The translations under genes were made by a program, and so were the position numbers. From the NCBI RefSeq assembly GCF_902635505.1, contig NC_045430.1, positions 558,001-622,000 of the forward strand: 64,000 nucleotides of DNA, in the 5' to 3' direction. The notes beneath the pieces are model-generated. The model ran no database searches. It was not told the DNA's origin and saw only the letters and a program-made list of their open reading frames with translations. Below are positions 33,835-45,484 of this stretch, piece after piece (positions within the stretch are counted from its first letter, which is position 1; each line of letters opens with the position of its first letter). The stretch is from Sarcophilus harrisii. Its lineage: Eukaryota; Chordata; Mammalia; Dasyuromorphia; Dasyuridae.

Positions 33835-35049
33835 CTGTAGGGAGCCAGAAAGAAACAATTCAAAGATTGAGGCACCACAATCAGAATTAGCCAGGATCTA
33901 ACAGCTTCCAGATTAGAGAATTAGACAGCCTTAGAGTATACCATTCAGAAGGTAAAGGGACTTGGATTACAACCAAGAATCGAATATTCAGCAAAATTGA
34001 GCATTATCTTTCTGGGAAAAGATGGACTTTTATTGAATTAGAGGATTTCCAATAATTTCTCAAGAAAAGACTCTTCGGTCTGCAAATACAAGACTCAAAA
34101 GAAGCATAAAATGATAAACAAAAAATATGTTATTTAGCTCAATACAGGAAAATGGTAGTCATACCTCTTGAGAACTGTATCTTTCATAGGGCACTTAGAA
34201 GGAGTATTCCTAGACAGAGGAGATGGATCTAAATTGACTTGCCATAAGTTAATGTAATGAATTAAAAAAAAAAAAAGAAATTAAGAAGTGGAAAAGGGAT
34301 TATCCTGGGAGAAGAAGAAAAGGGAGAATAAATAGAGGAAGAACTGATAGAAAAGGGGCAGATTGAGGGAGGTGGGAGTCAGAAGGGAAAAGCTGAAAGG
34401 AGAGAGAAATATTAATGGGGGAAAATAGTATGGAAGGAAATAGAGTTAGTAATCATTACTGTGAATGCAAAAAGGATGAACTCTCCTATAAAATAAAAGC
34501 AAATTTCAGCAATGTTGAAAAGCTAGAATATTACAAAATACTGATTACAAGAAACACACTTGAAGCAGAGGAATACCTACAGAATAAAGGGAAAAGGCTA
34601 GAGCAAAATCCATTCAGCTGAAGAAAAGAAAGCAAAGTTTTTGCAAAAACAAAACCAATATAGCCAGTGGAGGGAAGAAGAAAGATGAGGAAACATTTTT
34701 ACAGGCTGTGTTTCTGATAAAGTCCTCATATATAGAAAACTAAATCAAATTTCTAAGAATACAAGTCATTCTCCAATTGATAAATTGTCAAAGGATATAA
34801 ATAGACAAGTTGTAGATGAAGAAATTAAAATGAACTATAATCATATGAAAAAATGTACTAAATCAATATTGATTAGAGAAATTCAAATTACAAGATCTCT
34901 GAGGTACAACCTCAAGCCTCTCAGACAGAGTAAGATTACAGGAAAAGATAATGATAAATGTAGGGGATGTGGGAAATCTGGAACACTAATGCTCCCCCAA
35001 AAAGGGGGGGGGAGTTTTCCTTGAATGATCTCATTTGAGGAAAAGGTTC
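33835..35049 (+). mobile_element. old L1 with internal deletion (ORF1 end, EN start, ORF2 C-terminus)
   Basis: The start of ORF2 can be read near 34440-34560 in decayed form (VNAKRMNSPIK-like, then LQETHLKQ-like, against VNGMNSPIK and CLQETHL in intact L1). From about 34630 the sequence jumps to the ORF2 C-terminus: WSKDINRQ-like, IEIQITRSLRYNLKPLRQSK-like and GKDNDKCRGCGKSGTLM. Most of endonuclease and the whole reverse transcriptase are missing. A short poly-G sits at 35005-35012. It is interrupted at 35050 by the next L1. Confidence 0.8.
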
Positions 35050-35066
35050 AAAAAAACCATTTTCAG

Positions 35067-37241
35067 ATGCTAGCCTCAGCAATAAGAGTCAAGAAAGAGA
35101 TTCAAGGAATTAGAGTAGGCAATAAGGAAACCAAACTATCACTCTTTGCAGATGATATAATGGTATACTTAGAGAACCCCAGAGATTTTACTAAAAGCTA
35201 TTAGAAATAATTCACAACTTTAGCAAAGTTTTAGGATAAAAAATAAATCCCCATAAATCCTCAGCATTTTTATACATCACCAACAAAATCCAACAGCAAG
35301 AGATACAAAGAGAAATTCCATTCAAAATAATTGTCCACAGCATGAAATATTTGAGAATCTATCTACCAAAGAAAAGTCAGGTATTATATGAGCAAAATTA
35401 CAAAAAACTTTCCACACAAATAAACTCAGACTTAAATAATTGGAAAAATATTAAGTGTCTTGGATAGGCCGAGCGAATATAATAAAGATGACAATACTCC
35501 CTAAACTAATCTATTTATTTAGTGCTATACCAATCACACTTCCAAGAAAATATTTTAATGATCTAGAAAAAATAACAAAATTCATATGGAAGAACAAAAG
35601 ATTGAAAATCTCAAGGGAATTAATGAAAAAAAAAATCAAATGAAGGTGGCCTAGCTGTACCTAATCTAAAACTATATTATAAAGCAGCAGTCACCAAAAC
35701 TATTTGGTATTGGCTAAGAAATAGATTAGTTGATCAGTGGAAGAGGTTAGGTTCACAAGACAATATAGTCAACTATAGCAATCTAGTATTTGACAAACCC
35801 AAAGATCCTAACTTTGGGGATAAGAATTCATTATTTTACAAAAACTGCTGGGAAAACTGGAAATTAGTATGGCAGAAATTAGCCATGGACCCACACTTAA
35901 CACCATATACCAAGATAAGATCAAAATGGGTCTATGATTTAGGCATAAAGAACGAGATTATAAATAAGTTAGAGGAACATAAGACAGTTTACCTCTCAGA
36001 CCTGTGGAGGAGGAAGAAATTTGTGACCAAAGATGAACTAGAGACCATTATTGATCACAAAATAAAAAATTTTGATTACATCAAATTAAAAAGCCTTTGT
36101 CCAAACAAAACTAATGTAAACAAGATTAGAAGGGAAGCAATAAACTGGGAAAACATCTTCACAGTTAAAGGTTCTGATAAAGGCCTCATTTCCAAAATAT
36201 ATAGAGAGCTGACTCTAATTTATAAGAAACCAAGCCATTCTCCAATTGATAAATGGTCAAAGGATATGAACAGACAATTTTCAGATGAAACTGAAATTAT
36301 TTCCATTCATATGAAAGAGTGTTCCATATCACTATTGATCAGAGAAATGCAAATTAAGACAACTCTGAGATACCACTACACACCTGTCAGATTGGCTAAG
36401 ATGACAGGAAAAAATAATGATGAATGTTGGAGGGGATGTGGGAAAACTGGGACACTGATGCATTGTTGGTGGAGTTGTGAACGAATCCACCCATTCTGGA
36501 AAGCAATCTGGAATTATGCCAAAAAAGTTATCAAACTGTGCATACCCTTTGATCCAGCAGTGCTACTCCTGGGCTTATACCCCAAGGAGATACTAAAGAA
36601 GGGAAAAGGACCTGTATGTGCCAAAATGTTTGTGGCAGCCCTGTTTGTAGTGACTAGAAACTGGAAAATGAATGTGGATGCCCATCAATTTGAGAATGGT
36701 TGGGTAAATTGTGGTATATGAATGTTATGGAATATTATTGTTCTGTAAGAAATGACCAGCAGGATGAAGACAGAGAGGCTTGGAGAGACTTACACGAACT
36801 GATGCCGAGTGAAATGAACAGAACCAAGAGATCATTATATACTTCAACAAGGATACTGTATGAGGATGTATTCTGATGGAAGTGGATTTCTTTGACAAAG
36901 AGATCTAACTCAGTTTCAATTGATCAGTGATGGACACAAGCAGCTACATCCAAAGAAAGATCACTGGGAAATGAATGTAAACTGTTTGCATTTTTCTTTT
37001 TCTTCCCGGGTTATTTTTACCTTCTGAATCCAATTCTTCCTGTGCAACAAGAGAACTATTCGGTTCTCACACATATTTTGTATCTAGGATATACTGTGAC
37101 ATATTTAACATGTATAGGACTGCTTGACATCAAAGGGAGGGTGTGAAAAGAGGGAGGGGAAAAATCAGAACAGAAGTGAGTGCAAGGGAAAATGTTGTAA
37201 AAAATTACCCAGGCATGAGTTCTGTCAATAAAAAGTTATTT
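35067..37241 (+). mobile_element. L1, 5'-truncated, type B 3'UTR
   Basis: Starts in the reverse transcriptase at [17 protein letters not shown] with [12 protein letters not shown] (35136-35175). The frame stops after the four-A site near 35193. It is open again from 35885 to 36721: KWVYDLGIKNEIINKLEEHK, INWENIFTVKGSDKGLISKI, IREMQIKTTLRYHYTPVRLA and NNDECWRGCGKTGTLMHCWW, ending in a frame slip near 36680. The 3'UTR is type B ('gggttatttttaccttctga', 'gagaactattcggttctcac') and ends 'gtcaataaaaagttatttaa'. AAAAAAACCATTTTCAG at 35050-35066 is repeated exactly at 37242-37258, so the element and both ends are well defined. Confidence 0.96.
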
Positions 37242-37258
37242 AAAAAAACCATTTTCAG

Positions 37259-38815
37259 TTATTTAAGAGTTCATGAATATGGAAGCAGAATGTTTGTATG
37301 TAATGGCAAGACCTAGAGTATGATCACCATCTATCTCAGTTCGGATGGAATGGAGCAGTAGGTAAAAGGAAAATGAAGGTATTCAAAAGAATTAACATAT
37401 TTTGAGAATCTCATAATATAAACACTAGGAGAGGATCCAGAGGAGATGGCAGAAGTCAGAAAACTTTCAGCCCTCCAAATTTTCACCATAAAAAGGACAG
37501 AACATTACCTCAGAATAGCAGAAGTTAAACATGGAATAAATCGCTTGTCCTCCTCAGACAATTTGAGAACACTCCAGGAAAGACCCAACCTCCACAGGTA
37601 AAGGTTTGCCCCCGAGTGAAGTGCAAACACCTGCAAGAAGACTGCAGAATCAACTAACACCATATGCTGGGGACAGTTGGGTTGAGAAGCAACCTCAAGC
37701 TTAGCAACTTTTCATTAGCAGTCAGTGTGGGGATCTGATGGTTGAGTAGAAGATTGAAGGACCTTGCCTTTCTGAGGGATGCTAATCACAGCCAAGCTGG
37801 CCAGATGTATCCCAGACTGTGGCTGTAGGGAAAAGTAGCTAACCTGGTGAGTGCAGTGGCAAGGGGCAGGGACCCTGCTGAATATGGGCACTTGCAGGAG
37901 ACCTGGTTTCATTTCTGGGGTAGAGAAGACACATGTAGTTTACAGACACCAGAGGAATTGAAGGGAACAAGATGGTTTGCAGAATGATATGACTGTGGGC
38001 TTCTACCTCTGGTTTAGAAGTGAAGAGGAGAACTTCAAGTTGGGCCCCAAGACACACCTCAGAAAATATAAGAAGGATATGAGACTTGAGGCATCGTTCT
38101 CCCTTTCAAGACTACAATATGATTACATGAATCCCTGCTTTAAAAAAAAAAAAAACTAAATAAAACAAACAAAAAGATTAGTGATAATGTGTAAATAAAA
38201 GAGAAAGAACCTAACCATGGATAGAGATCTGGGGCCATACTCAAAGGAAGATAAGCTAAATGCTACTAATGGAGCTAAAAAAAAAAAAAAAAAATTACTC
38301 CTTCCAAGTGAAACATCAAATAGTGCCAAGGACAAAGAGTTCTTGGAAGAACTTAAAAAGGACTTTAAAAACCAAAAAAGAGAGTTTGAGCAAAAATTGG
38401 GGGAAAAAATAAGAGCAATTGAAGCAAATCAAGAAAATTATGAAAAGTCAACTATATGGAAATAGAGAAAAACTTAAAAGAAGAAAATAATTCCTTGAAA
38501 ACCAGAATTAGGCATGGAGAAGTTATGACATTTTAAGACCCCAAGAAACCATAAAACAAAATCAAAAGAATAAAATAATTGAAAAGATTGTGAACAATCT
38601 ACTCAGCAAAACAGACAATCTGGAGGAGAGACTGAGGAGAAATAATATAATAGTCAGAATATCAATAAAAAAAAAAAAAAAGAATGTTGATACATAACAA
38701 GAAATTATCAAGGAAAATTGCCCCGAAGTTTGAGAACAAGAAGCCAAAGTGGAAATAGGAAAAAATATTCTACCAATCCTCACCTGAAAGAGATTCCAGG
38801 AATAAAACTTTTTCT
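37259..38815 (+). mobile_element. L1 5' region: 5'UTR-like sequence and ORF1 coiled coil
   Basis: From about 37430 ('agaggagatggcagaagtca') there is L1 5'UTR-like sequence. At 38217-38465 an 82-residue frame encodes a Lys/Glu-rich coiled coil (EFLEELKKDFKNQKREFEQK) typical of the ORF1 RNA-binding protein N-terminal half. ORF1-like sequence continues out of frame to about 38800, with 'gacaatctggaggagagact' (a conserved ORF1 word). A-run slippage at 38279-38293 and 38668-38681 breaks the frame. The part at 37259-37430 is unassigned. Confidence 0.65.
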
Positions 38816-38821
38816 TTTCTT

Positions 38822-38965
38822 TTTCCTGGGACAATTAGGATTAAGTGGTTTTTTAAGCCCTGGGTCACACAGCTAGGAAGTGTTAAGTTTGAGGTCGCAT
38901 TTGAACTCCGATCCTCCTGACTTCAAGGCTGGTGCTCTGTCCACTGTGCCACCTAGCTGCCCCAA
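38822..38965 (-). repeat. marsupial tRNA-derived SINE (WSINE1-like)
   Basis: Antisense: 'gacaattaggattaagtgg', 'ctgggtcacacagctaggaa', 'tcctcctgacttcaaggctg', 'ccactgtgccacctagctgc'. It inserted at the end of the L1 ORF1 piece. Confidence 0.88.
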
Positions 38966-39384
38966 GGTAATGAATGTACTCTTAGGCTGAGGAGAGAAGA
39001 GGGTCCCATTGTGCTCCACCTTTTTCATCCTTTAGTTCTTTGTCCTTCTGGCTCTATTTCTTATCTCTGCTGTCCTTCAAATCCAAGCCCTCTCTACTGT
39101 GTCCTTGTGCTGGGATTTTCTTCAGTGCCTGGGCCTCTGGGGACTGCATGGAATGATCTCCAATCCTCTTGGTCCATGTTTTCAGAATTTCTCTCTGCAA
39201 GATCTGCTCCCATTTGTTAGTTCCTCCTGGAGTCTTTATTTTGTAGAGAATCAAAGGTCAACCTCACTTTATACTTCTCCTGAATTCCTGAATTCTCCTA
39301 GGCTTCAAAGTCATGTCCCATATAGCCAAGTTCTTTCCTCTCCAATTTGCCGCCCTCTCTGCTTTTCAATTTCCTTTCATATAT
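38966..39384. other. unassigned intergenic sequence
   Basis: CT-rich, no gene recognised. Open frames of 66-95 residues on both strands lack any signature. Confidence 0.4.
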
Positions 39385-39535
39385 AGTTTTCTCTCATTAG
39401 AATGTAAGCTCAGTGAAGACAGGGACTTGCCTTCTTTTTGCCTCTGCTGCCTCTGCTTGAAGGCCCAGCAATTAGCACAGTGACAGGCATACAGAACACA
39501 CTTAATAAATGCTCATTTGTTGTATTCTTTCTTTC
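39385..39535 (+). repeat. L2/L3 LINE 3' end
   Basis: 'Cattagaatgtaagctcagtg', 'agacagggacttgcc', 'gcaattagcacagtgacagg' and 'cacttaataaatgctcattt' form the conserved 3' terminus of L2/L3-type elements. Confidence 0.75.
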
Positions 39536-39970
39536 TGAATGTTATGGTTTAAGAAAAATATGACAAATTGCAGAGTGTCTAGAAGAAGGCAGTCAGGATG
39601 GTGAAGAACCTTCAATATTTCTGATGCAGGAATTTGGAGAGAAGACTTACAGGAGAAAGTGCCTTCTTGCCAAAGATGTGAATGTTCAGAGGCTGCATTG
39701 GGAGCAAGAATTAGCCTTGTTCAAGTGTCATGAGAGGCTAGGGCTAGAAGTAATGGATGCAAATGCTAAGGAGGTAAATTTGAGGTTGTTGTAATGAAAA
39801 TCTGCCCAACCATGATGAATGTCTCAAAGGAGTTTGGGTTCTTTTTCTACTTGTAGGTCTTTAAGCAGAGATCCAAGTGACTGCTTGTCAAAGTATGTTG
39901 TAAGGGGAAACATCTACATGTATAGGATGGAGTGTATGCTTAGTAAGGCCCTTTGCAATGTTCTAATTCT
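39536..39970 (+). repeat. CR1/L3-like LINE 3' region
   Basis: Diverged words in the CR1 order: 'caaattgcagagtgtctaga', 'ggaatttggagagaagactt', 'gaggctagggctagaagtaa', 'gtctttaagcagagatccaa', ending 'caatgttctaattctgtga'. It resembles the copy at 30740-31605. Confidence 0.6.
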
Positions 39971-39994
39971 GTGACGTTATTGACCACTCTGCTT

Positions 39995-40135
39995 ATGGTG
40001 GGGGGAAGGAGAGAGACAGACTGCCAGGCAGAGAAAAAAGACAGCAGGAGATAGAGCAACAGAGAGAGAGAGAAAAAAAAAAGAAAGAAAGAAAGACATA
40101 GAAAGAAACAGAGAGACATAGACAAATGACTATAG
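39995..40135 (+). repeat. GA-rich simple repeat
   Basis: GAGA/GAAA units, including a GAAAGAAAGAAAG stretch at about 40080-40100. A spurious Leu/Phe/Ser frame lies on the minus strand. Confidence 0.9.
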
Positions 40136-40191
40136 CAGATGTTGAGATATTTGAAATAGTCTCTTAGAGCAGAACTTTACTGCAGGTTTCA

Positions 40192-40312
40192 CAGTGATAG
40201 TTGTTGTTCAATAATTTTTCAGTCATGTCCGACTCTCTGTGACCCCATTTGGAGTTTTTTTTTTTTTTTTTTTTTAGCAGAGATACTAAATGGTTTGAAG
40301 CAGACAAGCAGT
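40192..40312 (-). repeat. marsupial SINE, MAR1 3' part
   Basis: Antisense MAR1 tail: 'gttgttgttcaataattttt', 'cagtcatgtccgactctctg' and 'tgaccccatttggagttt', then a T run at 40256-40275 and 'cagagatactaaatggtttg'. Confidence 0.85.
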
Positions 40313-40738
40313 AAGAAATGAAAGGAGAAGCCATGAGGTCATTGTGCTGGGAAATCTCGGATAATCCAGAGTTACTGGACCCAGTTCTTATCATGCTGCG
40401 ATGCTATGTGCAAAGAGAAAGTCTGTTCTAATACTAACTGTGAGAGTAAGGAAGTTGTAGTAGGGAGGATGCCAGAGGGAGGTGATCTCTGAAATTCAGT
40501 CCTGAAACCTAGATCGACCAGGATCCCAGACCCCCTTGGAGTCCTAGTTCCCCTTTATCACCTAACCACAAAAGGTGTGAGGCAATATTCACCAGCCAGA
40601 TCCTAGTCAATTTGGGTGTTCCTGTATGGGGTCAGTGAAGAATTGGGGTCAATCAGATGCTTCCTTCCCTGGATGTCACCAAGGTAGGGTCCTTCCTTGT
40701 ATGAACCTTAGGAGGGAGGGTCCTTACAAGCCTCAATG
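40313..40738. other. 3' flank of the V1R gene
   Basis: About 425 bp downstream of the receptor stop codon. No repeat I can name, and no clear AATAAA on the minus strand within the first few hundred bases. It may contain the 3'UTR. Confidence 0.4.
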
Positions 40739-41653
40739 TTAAGCAGGAGGCTCATGCTTGTACCTGTCTGTGGGAGCAGAGCAGGCTCTGGCTATTTGGC
40801 TGTCCCTAGAGGAAAGAAGGAAGGGGCTGATTGTTGGGAAACATAGCACACAAAATGCAGACACATTCACCAGCCAGCTGCTGGAGTACAGGAAGAAGTT
40901 TTGGTACATGGCAAAGATGCAGTTGATTAAGTAAAAGGAGACAAAAACGAACACCAGCAGCAGGATGGACCCGGTCACCCGGATCTCTGGGGAGGCTCTG
41001 GGGTAGCAGCTGGTCCGGTACAAGTGCTGGACTTGCTGGTAGTGTTTTCTCAAGAGAATTATCTTGTAGATGCTTGTGCATATCATCAGCCCCACACAGA
41101 ACACATCTCGGAAGGTGGTTAACGATATAAAATTCCTGACCGGGTCTTTCCAGGTACAGAAAATGAGGTCAGATGTTCGCCCAAAGCTGGTGTTACTTCT
41201 CCATGGGCCTGTCATGCCTAAGATAACGCCAGCTTCTGAGAATAGGCTAAAGACCCAGCAGAAGAGGCAGGAAGAGATGATGTACTTGGGAGCTCTGGCT
41301 TTGAGTTCATCCCACGGGGAGGTGTTGGGACTAATGACAACTGCCTGGAAGCCACTCAGCAGGCAAGTGCTACAGAGAGTACAACCCCGACTGACTCTCT
41401 GAAGATAAAAATCAATTTTGCACCAGGTGTCATCCAGGAAGTCTTTCACCCCAAATGCAGATATTGTCATTGGGATACCCCTGGAGAGCACAGAAAGGAA
41501 GTTGGCTAAAGTTAGCTGGCTGATGATTTGGTTTGTGGCCCTCAGCTTATGGTTAGTGAAGATGAAAAAAGACAGGAGAATGGAGTTCCCCAGAACTCCA
41601 ATTCCTGTCTGACAAAGGAAAAGAGTCTCTAGAAATATATGAAGTGGAATCAT
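40739..41653 (-). CDS. vomeronasal type-1 receptor (V1R), intact
   Basis: A seven-helix pheromone/odour receptor of the V1R family, expected at the surface of vomeronasal sensory neurons and coupled to Gi2. The 304-residue frame is complete in one exon, as usual for V1R (about 300-320 residues). Visible features: helix 1 with GVLGNSILL (19-27); QLTLANFLSVLSRGIP at helix 2 (46-61); Cys78 and Cys166 positioned for the extracellular disulfide; the helix 3 signature RVSRGCTLCSTCLLSGFQAV (86-105) with ISP; an N-glycosylation site at Asn153 (NTS); helix 5 about 178-200; helix 6 about 227-250; and helix 7 ending FPTISPFLLSS (272-282). The start MIPLHIFLETLF gives the normal short extracellular N-terminus. 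I see no frameshift or internal stop. The exact V1R subfamily and orthologue cannot be named by eye. It stands alone in transposon-rich DNA, as V1R genes often do. Confidence 0.95.
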   Translation of the reverse strand: MIPLHIFLETLFLCQTGIGVLGNSILLSFFIFTNHKLRATNQIISQLTLANFLSVLSRGIPMTISAFGVKDFLDDTWCKIDFYLQRVSRGCTLCSTCLLSGFQAVVISPNTSPWDELKARAPKYIISSCLFCWVFSLFSEAGVILGMTGPWRSNTSFGRTSDLIFCTWKDPVRNFISLTTFRDVFCVGLMICTSIYKIILLRKHYQQVQHLYRTSCYPRASPEIRVTGSILLLVFVFVSFYLINCIFAMYQNFFLYSSSWLVNVSAFCVLCFPTISPFLLSSRDSQIARACSAPTDRYKHEPPA

Positions 41654-42795
41654 TCAGTCCGTGTTTAGGGTGGAAGAATGTTGATCAGAGACTGGGAACC
41701 TTGACAGAAAGGAAGACATTAAAAAAATCAGAGCAGCAAAATGTTCTGAGGTGACTTCTATTTTTCACTCACACTGACAAATTCATGTTGGACAACCAGA
41801 ATGTGGTTACTAAATCCCCTCACAGATCCAGGAGTAATCCTGAGATTCTGAAAGGGAGATTGCCTTTTCAATGTTATAGCTCATGAGTCCCCTGCAGGGT
41901 GCTTCTTGGCACGGTTTTTAGTTGATATTGTTTAATCATCAAATAAGTAGCTTTTAGAAAAGTGGATTTTTTCTTTTTATCTACCTATTGAAGTTGTGTT
42001 TGCTTTTATGTTGAATTTAACATACACTAAACAAAATGGGCATTTTCATATGCATGGTAGAACATGACAGAAGTAGTTAGGTAGCTGAGTGGAGAGAGTA
42101 TTGCAACTTGAGGCTGATCTCAGACTCTTACTGACATTATGATGACTGCCTTACTACCTGAAAATGGGGATAATAATTGTGGATAACTCTCAGGACTTGT
42201 TGTAAGAATCAAATAAGATAATATTTGTAAAATGCATAACATGGTATCTTGCAACTGTAAGACTAATAAATCCTTGTTTCCTTTCTTATTTCCTTCCAGG
42301 ATTATACTTGACACTGCAGATCTCTATTATATGTAATTTCCCTTTCTTTTAAAAATATATAATATAGTCAATAAAAGGGTACTTGGTAAGGTGGTAGACT
42401 ATGAATATTGGTACAAAACTTTCTCTGAAATGTCCATGACACCATCTCAAAACTTCCTACGGGATTCACGGAGAGTAGACAGAAATTTAGAGTCACTATG
42501 GAAGTGGACTAATTCATAGCTTCTGGAAATTCTTGGGGTATGGTGTCATTTTCTGGGGTTTCTTCATGGAGCTATGAATCTGCACCTACTCTGTTCTTGG
42601 CACTTAATGCAGACACTGCCATCAGCTGATCTGTCTTTCCCTAGGATATTGATAGGAAGACAGGAAATCTGTGAGACACAACTTGAACCAAAGTGCCGGA
42701 GAGAGGAGGCCAGATGGGTAGGACTGAATCTACTTTTTGTCCTCATTCTTTCCAGATATTCCCTTCCTTTCTACTGCTAGCTGACCACTTGACTC
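41654..42795 (+). other. 5' flank of the V1R gene with a MIR/MAR1 remnant
   Basis: Upstream of the receptor (minus strand), so the promoter and any non-coding 5' exon would lie here; I can mark neither. A diverged sense SINE at about 42070-42245 shows 'gtagctgagtggagagagta', 'acctgaaaatggggataata' and 'cttgttgtaagaatcaaata'. The rest is unassigned. Confidence 0.5.
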
Positions 42796-42797
42796 CA

Positions 42798-43272
42798 AAT
42801 CTTTTAATCAATCAATAAACATTTACTAAGTACTTATGTGTCAGGTACATAAGACCTTAGAGCTGTGGATACACAAAAAGGGAAAATACAGTATTTGCCC
42901 TCAAAGATCTTCAAATCTAATCAGAGAGACCATATGCAAACATATGTACAAAGTAAGTTCTTGAGAGGGTAAATAGGAAAGAATTAACAGACAGAAAGCA
43001 CTTGAATTAAGAAGGGCTGGAGAAAACTTCCTGTAGATCAGGGAAATTTTAGTTGGGATTTAAAAAAAATCAGGGTGATGTGTACTCAGAAAGGTGGAAA
43101 AAAAGTATTCTGGGTGACAGCCAAAGAAAATGCCTGTAGCTGAGAGATAGGCTCGTGTTCCTAAAAAAGCCTTTGTCTTTAAATTGGAGAGAATGTGTCA
43201 GAAGTGGAGCGTGAGAAGACTGGAAAAGTAGGAGGAAGCACATTAGGAGGGGCTTTGGATGTCAAATAAAGC
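42798..43272 (+). repeat. ancient dispersed repeat, copy 1
   Basis: Begins 'caatcaataaacatttacta', then 'gtgtcaggtacataagacct', 'gccctcaaagatcttcaaat' and later 'gatgtcaaataaagcatttt'. Its order matches 63170-63650 ('ccacaagcatttattgagtc', 'catttttgtcccagaggcaa'). The family is an old mammalian interspersed repeat; I cannot name it with certainty. Confidence 0.5.
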
Positions 43273-44435
43273 ATTTTGTATTTGTTCTCGGAGGCACATA
43301 TGATTATGTCAGTAGATTCTGGAAAAGTTTTTGTCAAAATCTTAGGCCTGCATTTCTTAATAACTCTAAAATGCAAAGGAATGAATGGATCTTTACTTAA
43401 TATACTCAATTCTATCTATCTAAATACAAGAGCAACCATTATATGTAATGGAGAAAACTTAGAAGCTATTCAAATGATGTCATGAGTAAGACCAGAATGG
43501 CCATTATCATCTCTGGTATTTAATGTTCTAGAAATACTAGCTATAGCAATAAGACAATAAAGAGGAATACAGGAAGCAAGAATAAGCAAAAAGGAATCTG
43601 AATTCATACTTTTTCAGATAATATGAGGACTTATTAGAATCCCTTAAGAGTCAAATTTAATTGAAAGAATAAATGCACTAAAATTATAGAAAGTAAAAAG
43701 CAATATATGTAAATCTTCATTATTTCTATATATCATTAATGAAATACAGTGAGAAAACTAGAAGGACAAATCCTATTCTGAATGACTACAGAAGTTATAA
43801 AATATTTGGGGATTTTTTTTAAATAAAAAACATTTGGGACTATACCAATATGCACCTATATGCATTCTAATATATAAGTGCATAAAGACTACTGATGCAA
43901 GAATTGGGGAAACTATTTATTCAAAGGCAGGCCAAACCAATAAGAAAAAATTATCATAATACATAAATTAATGAACTTTGTGCTGTACCAAATTACCAAA
44001 GGAACTAGAAAAGAAGGAAATTCATGTTTCAGATTACAATTTGAAGGAAACAGTGAAAAAAACTGGGGGAAAGGGCGTCTCTCAGAACCAGATCTCAAAT
44101 TCAACTAGAAGTGATTACAGACTTGGCATGATGATTACACACAAAGTCACTTGGCAAAATGGAATAGGAACAAATCATACAGAAGAAAATACAACACTTG
44201 GTTTAATGAATTCAAAGTTTCCAGTTACTCAGGGAAGGACTCATTTGACAAAAATTGTTCAGAAAACTGAATAGCATTCAGGCAGAAAATAGGAGCAGAT
44301 TATATGGAAATGGGAGTAAAGTTTCCTGTAATGACAGAAGACTTGATCTCATGTGTTTACCAGTATACAGATTCACCAAGAAAATACTAAGACAGCAGAT
44401 TCATCCTAATAAGCATGAAAGGTAAGATACTAAAT
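43273..44435 (+). mobile_element. old L1, ORF2 reverse-transcriptase remnant
   Basis: From 43276 the reading HMIMSVDSGKVFVKI, NGSLLNILNSIYLNTRATII and CNGENLEAI is a decayed [25 protein letters not shown]. Further decayed ORF2 words continue ('ctagctatagcaataagaca' at 43540, 'ataaaatatttggggatttt' at 43797). No working frame remains. It is clearly older than the L1s with target duplications. Confidence 0.8.
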
Positions 44436-45484
44436 AGAATAGAAATCTAGGCATGTCAAGTCTCATGTTGAGAACTGATGGCCGTTAAGGTGGACAAATT
44501 CAGCTGACATCTTCTATTAGACACTCTTGACAGATTCAGTAATTATTTAAACCTGTTTTGTTTAGAAGATCTGGAATTGGACAACTCTACTTTTTGGTGG
44601 GTGACCCTAATTTTTGGAAACCCAAGAGGTTGTCCTGTCAGTTCAAATGTATCTACATTTCTTTGAAAGTCCTATGTTGTTTGCAGTCAGGTATGATGGT
44701 AATTCAGAGCATATGAAAGATGGGAATTGAGTCATCTGATTCTCCCTAGATATAAACTGACCTTCCCGTAATTGAACTCACTCACCTTTTGGGGATCATA
44801 GACTGGTGAGGATCTATGACAGGTTGTGTTAATCAAATACCAGATCTGACCCTCCTCGGATATCCTAGATACCAGCAAACCTTCTGGAGGATTGGTAAGG
44901 TCCATTTATGTCACTCATCTTAGTCATTACTATAAGCTGTTCATTCTATGCCAACCCAATATTTAATTGGTTTTCACTACAATTCTAATCTATGTCCCAA
45001 ATTCTTGACCCCTACTATTATTTGCTGAAGGATAGGAACAATGAAATTTCTGGAACATCCTTGACTCAATGTTTCTGTTTCCATTAGCTAGTGAACTGGC
45101 CAGGGTTTGAACCTGAGGAAAGTACTGATTGAGTCCATTGTGTGGAAAACTCAAATTTAGTAGAGGCCTTCAACTAGTGCTTTGGACTTCCCCCAAGTCT
45201 TTGAACTTGACATTTGCAAAGATCATTTTCATCCACAAAAAATAGGTGATCCCCAGTTGCAAATTCTGCACATTCAAGCTATGTTTCTAGACTCCCAATA
45301 ATGCCAACATCTAAGTATTGGGTAGAGAGGAAAGGAGATTGGTGAATGACTATACTTAACCTGAACTTTTTGGAGATAAGTTTAGCCAAGTGATCGTCTC
45401 TTTGATAGTAGCAGTCTTTTGCTTCCGGGTCACAAAGAAACAGCCCTTCTCTATCATGAATAGCATACTTCATCCCTGATTCTC
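44436..45484. other. unassigned intergenic sequence
   Basis: About 1 kb with no gene or repeat I can name. A 64-residue minus frame at 45279-45473 has no recognisable domain. Confidence 0.4.

Noticed and set aside
41070-41612. Plus-strand frames of 110 and 64 residues across the V1R
   Set aside because: Antisense shadows of the receptor gene.
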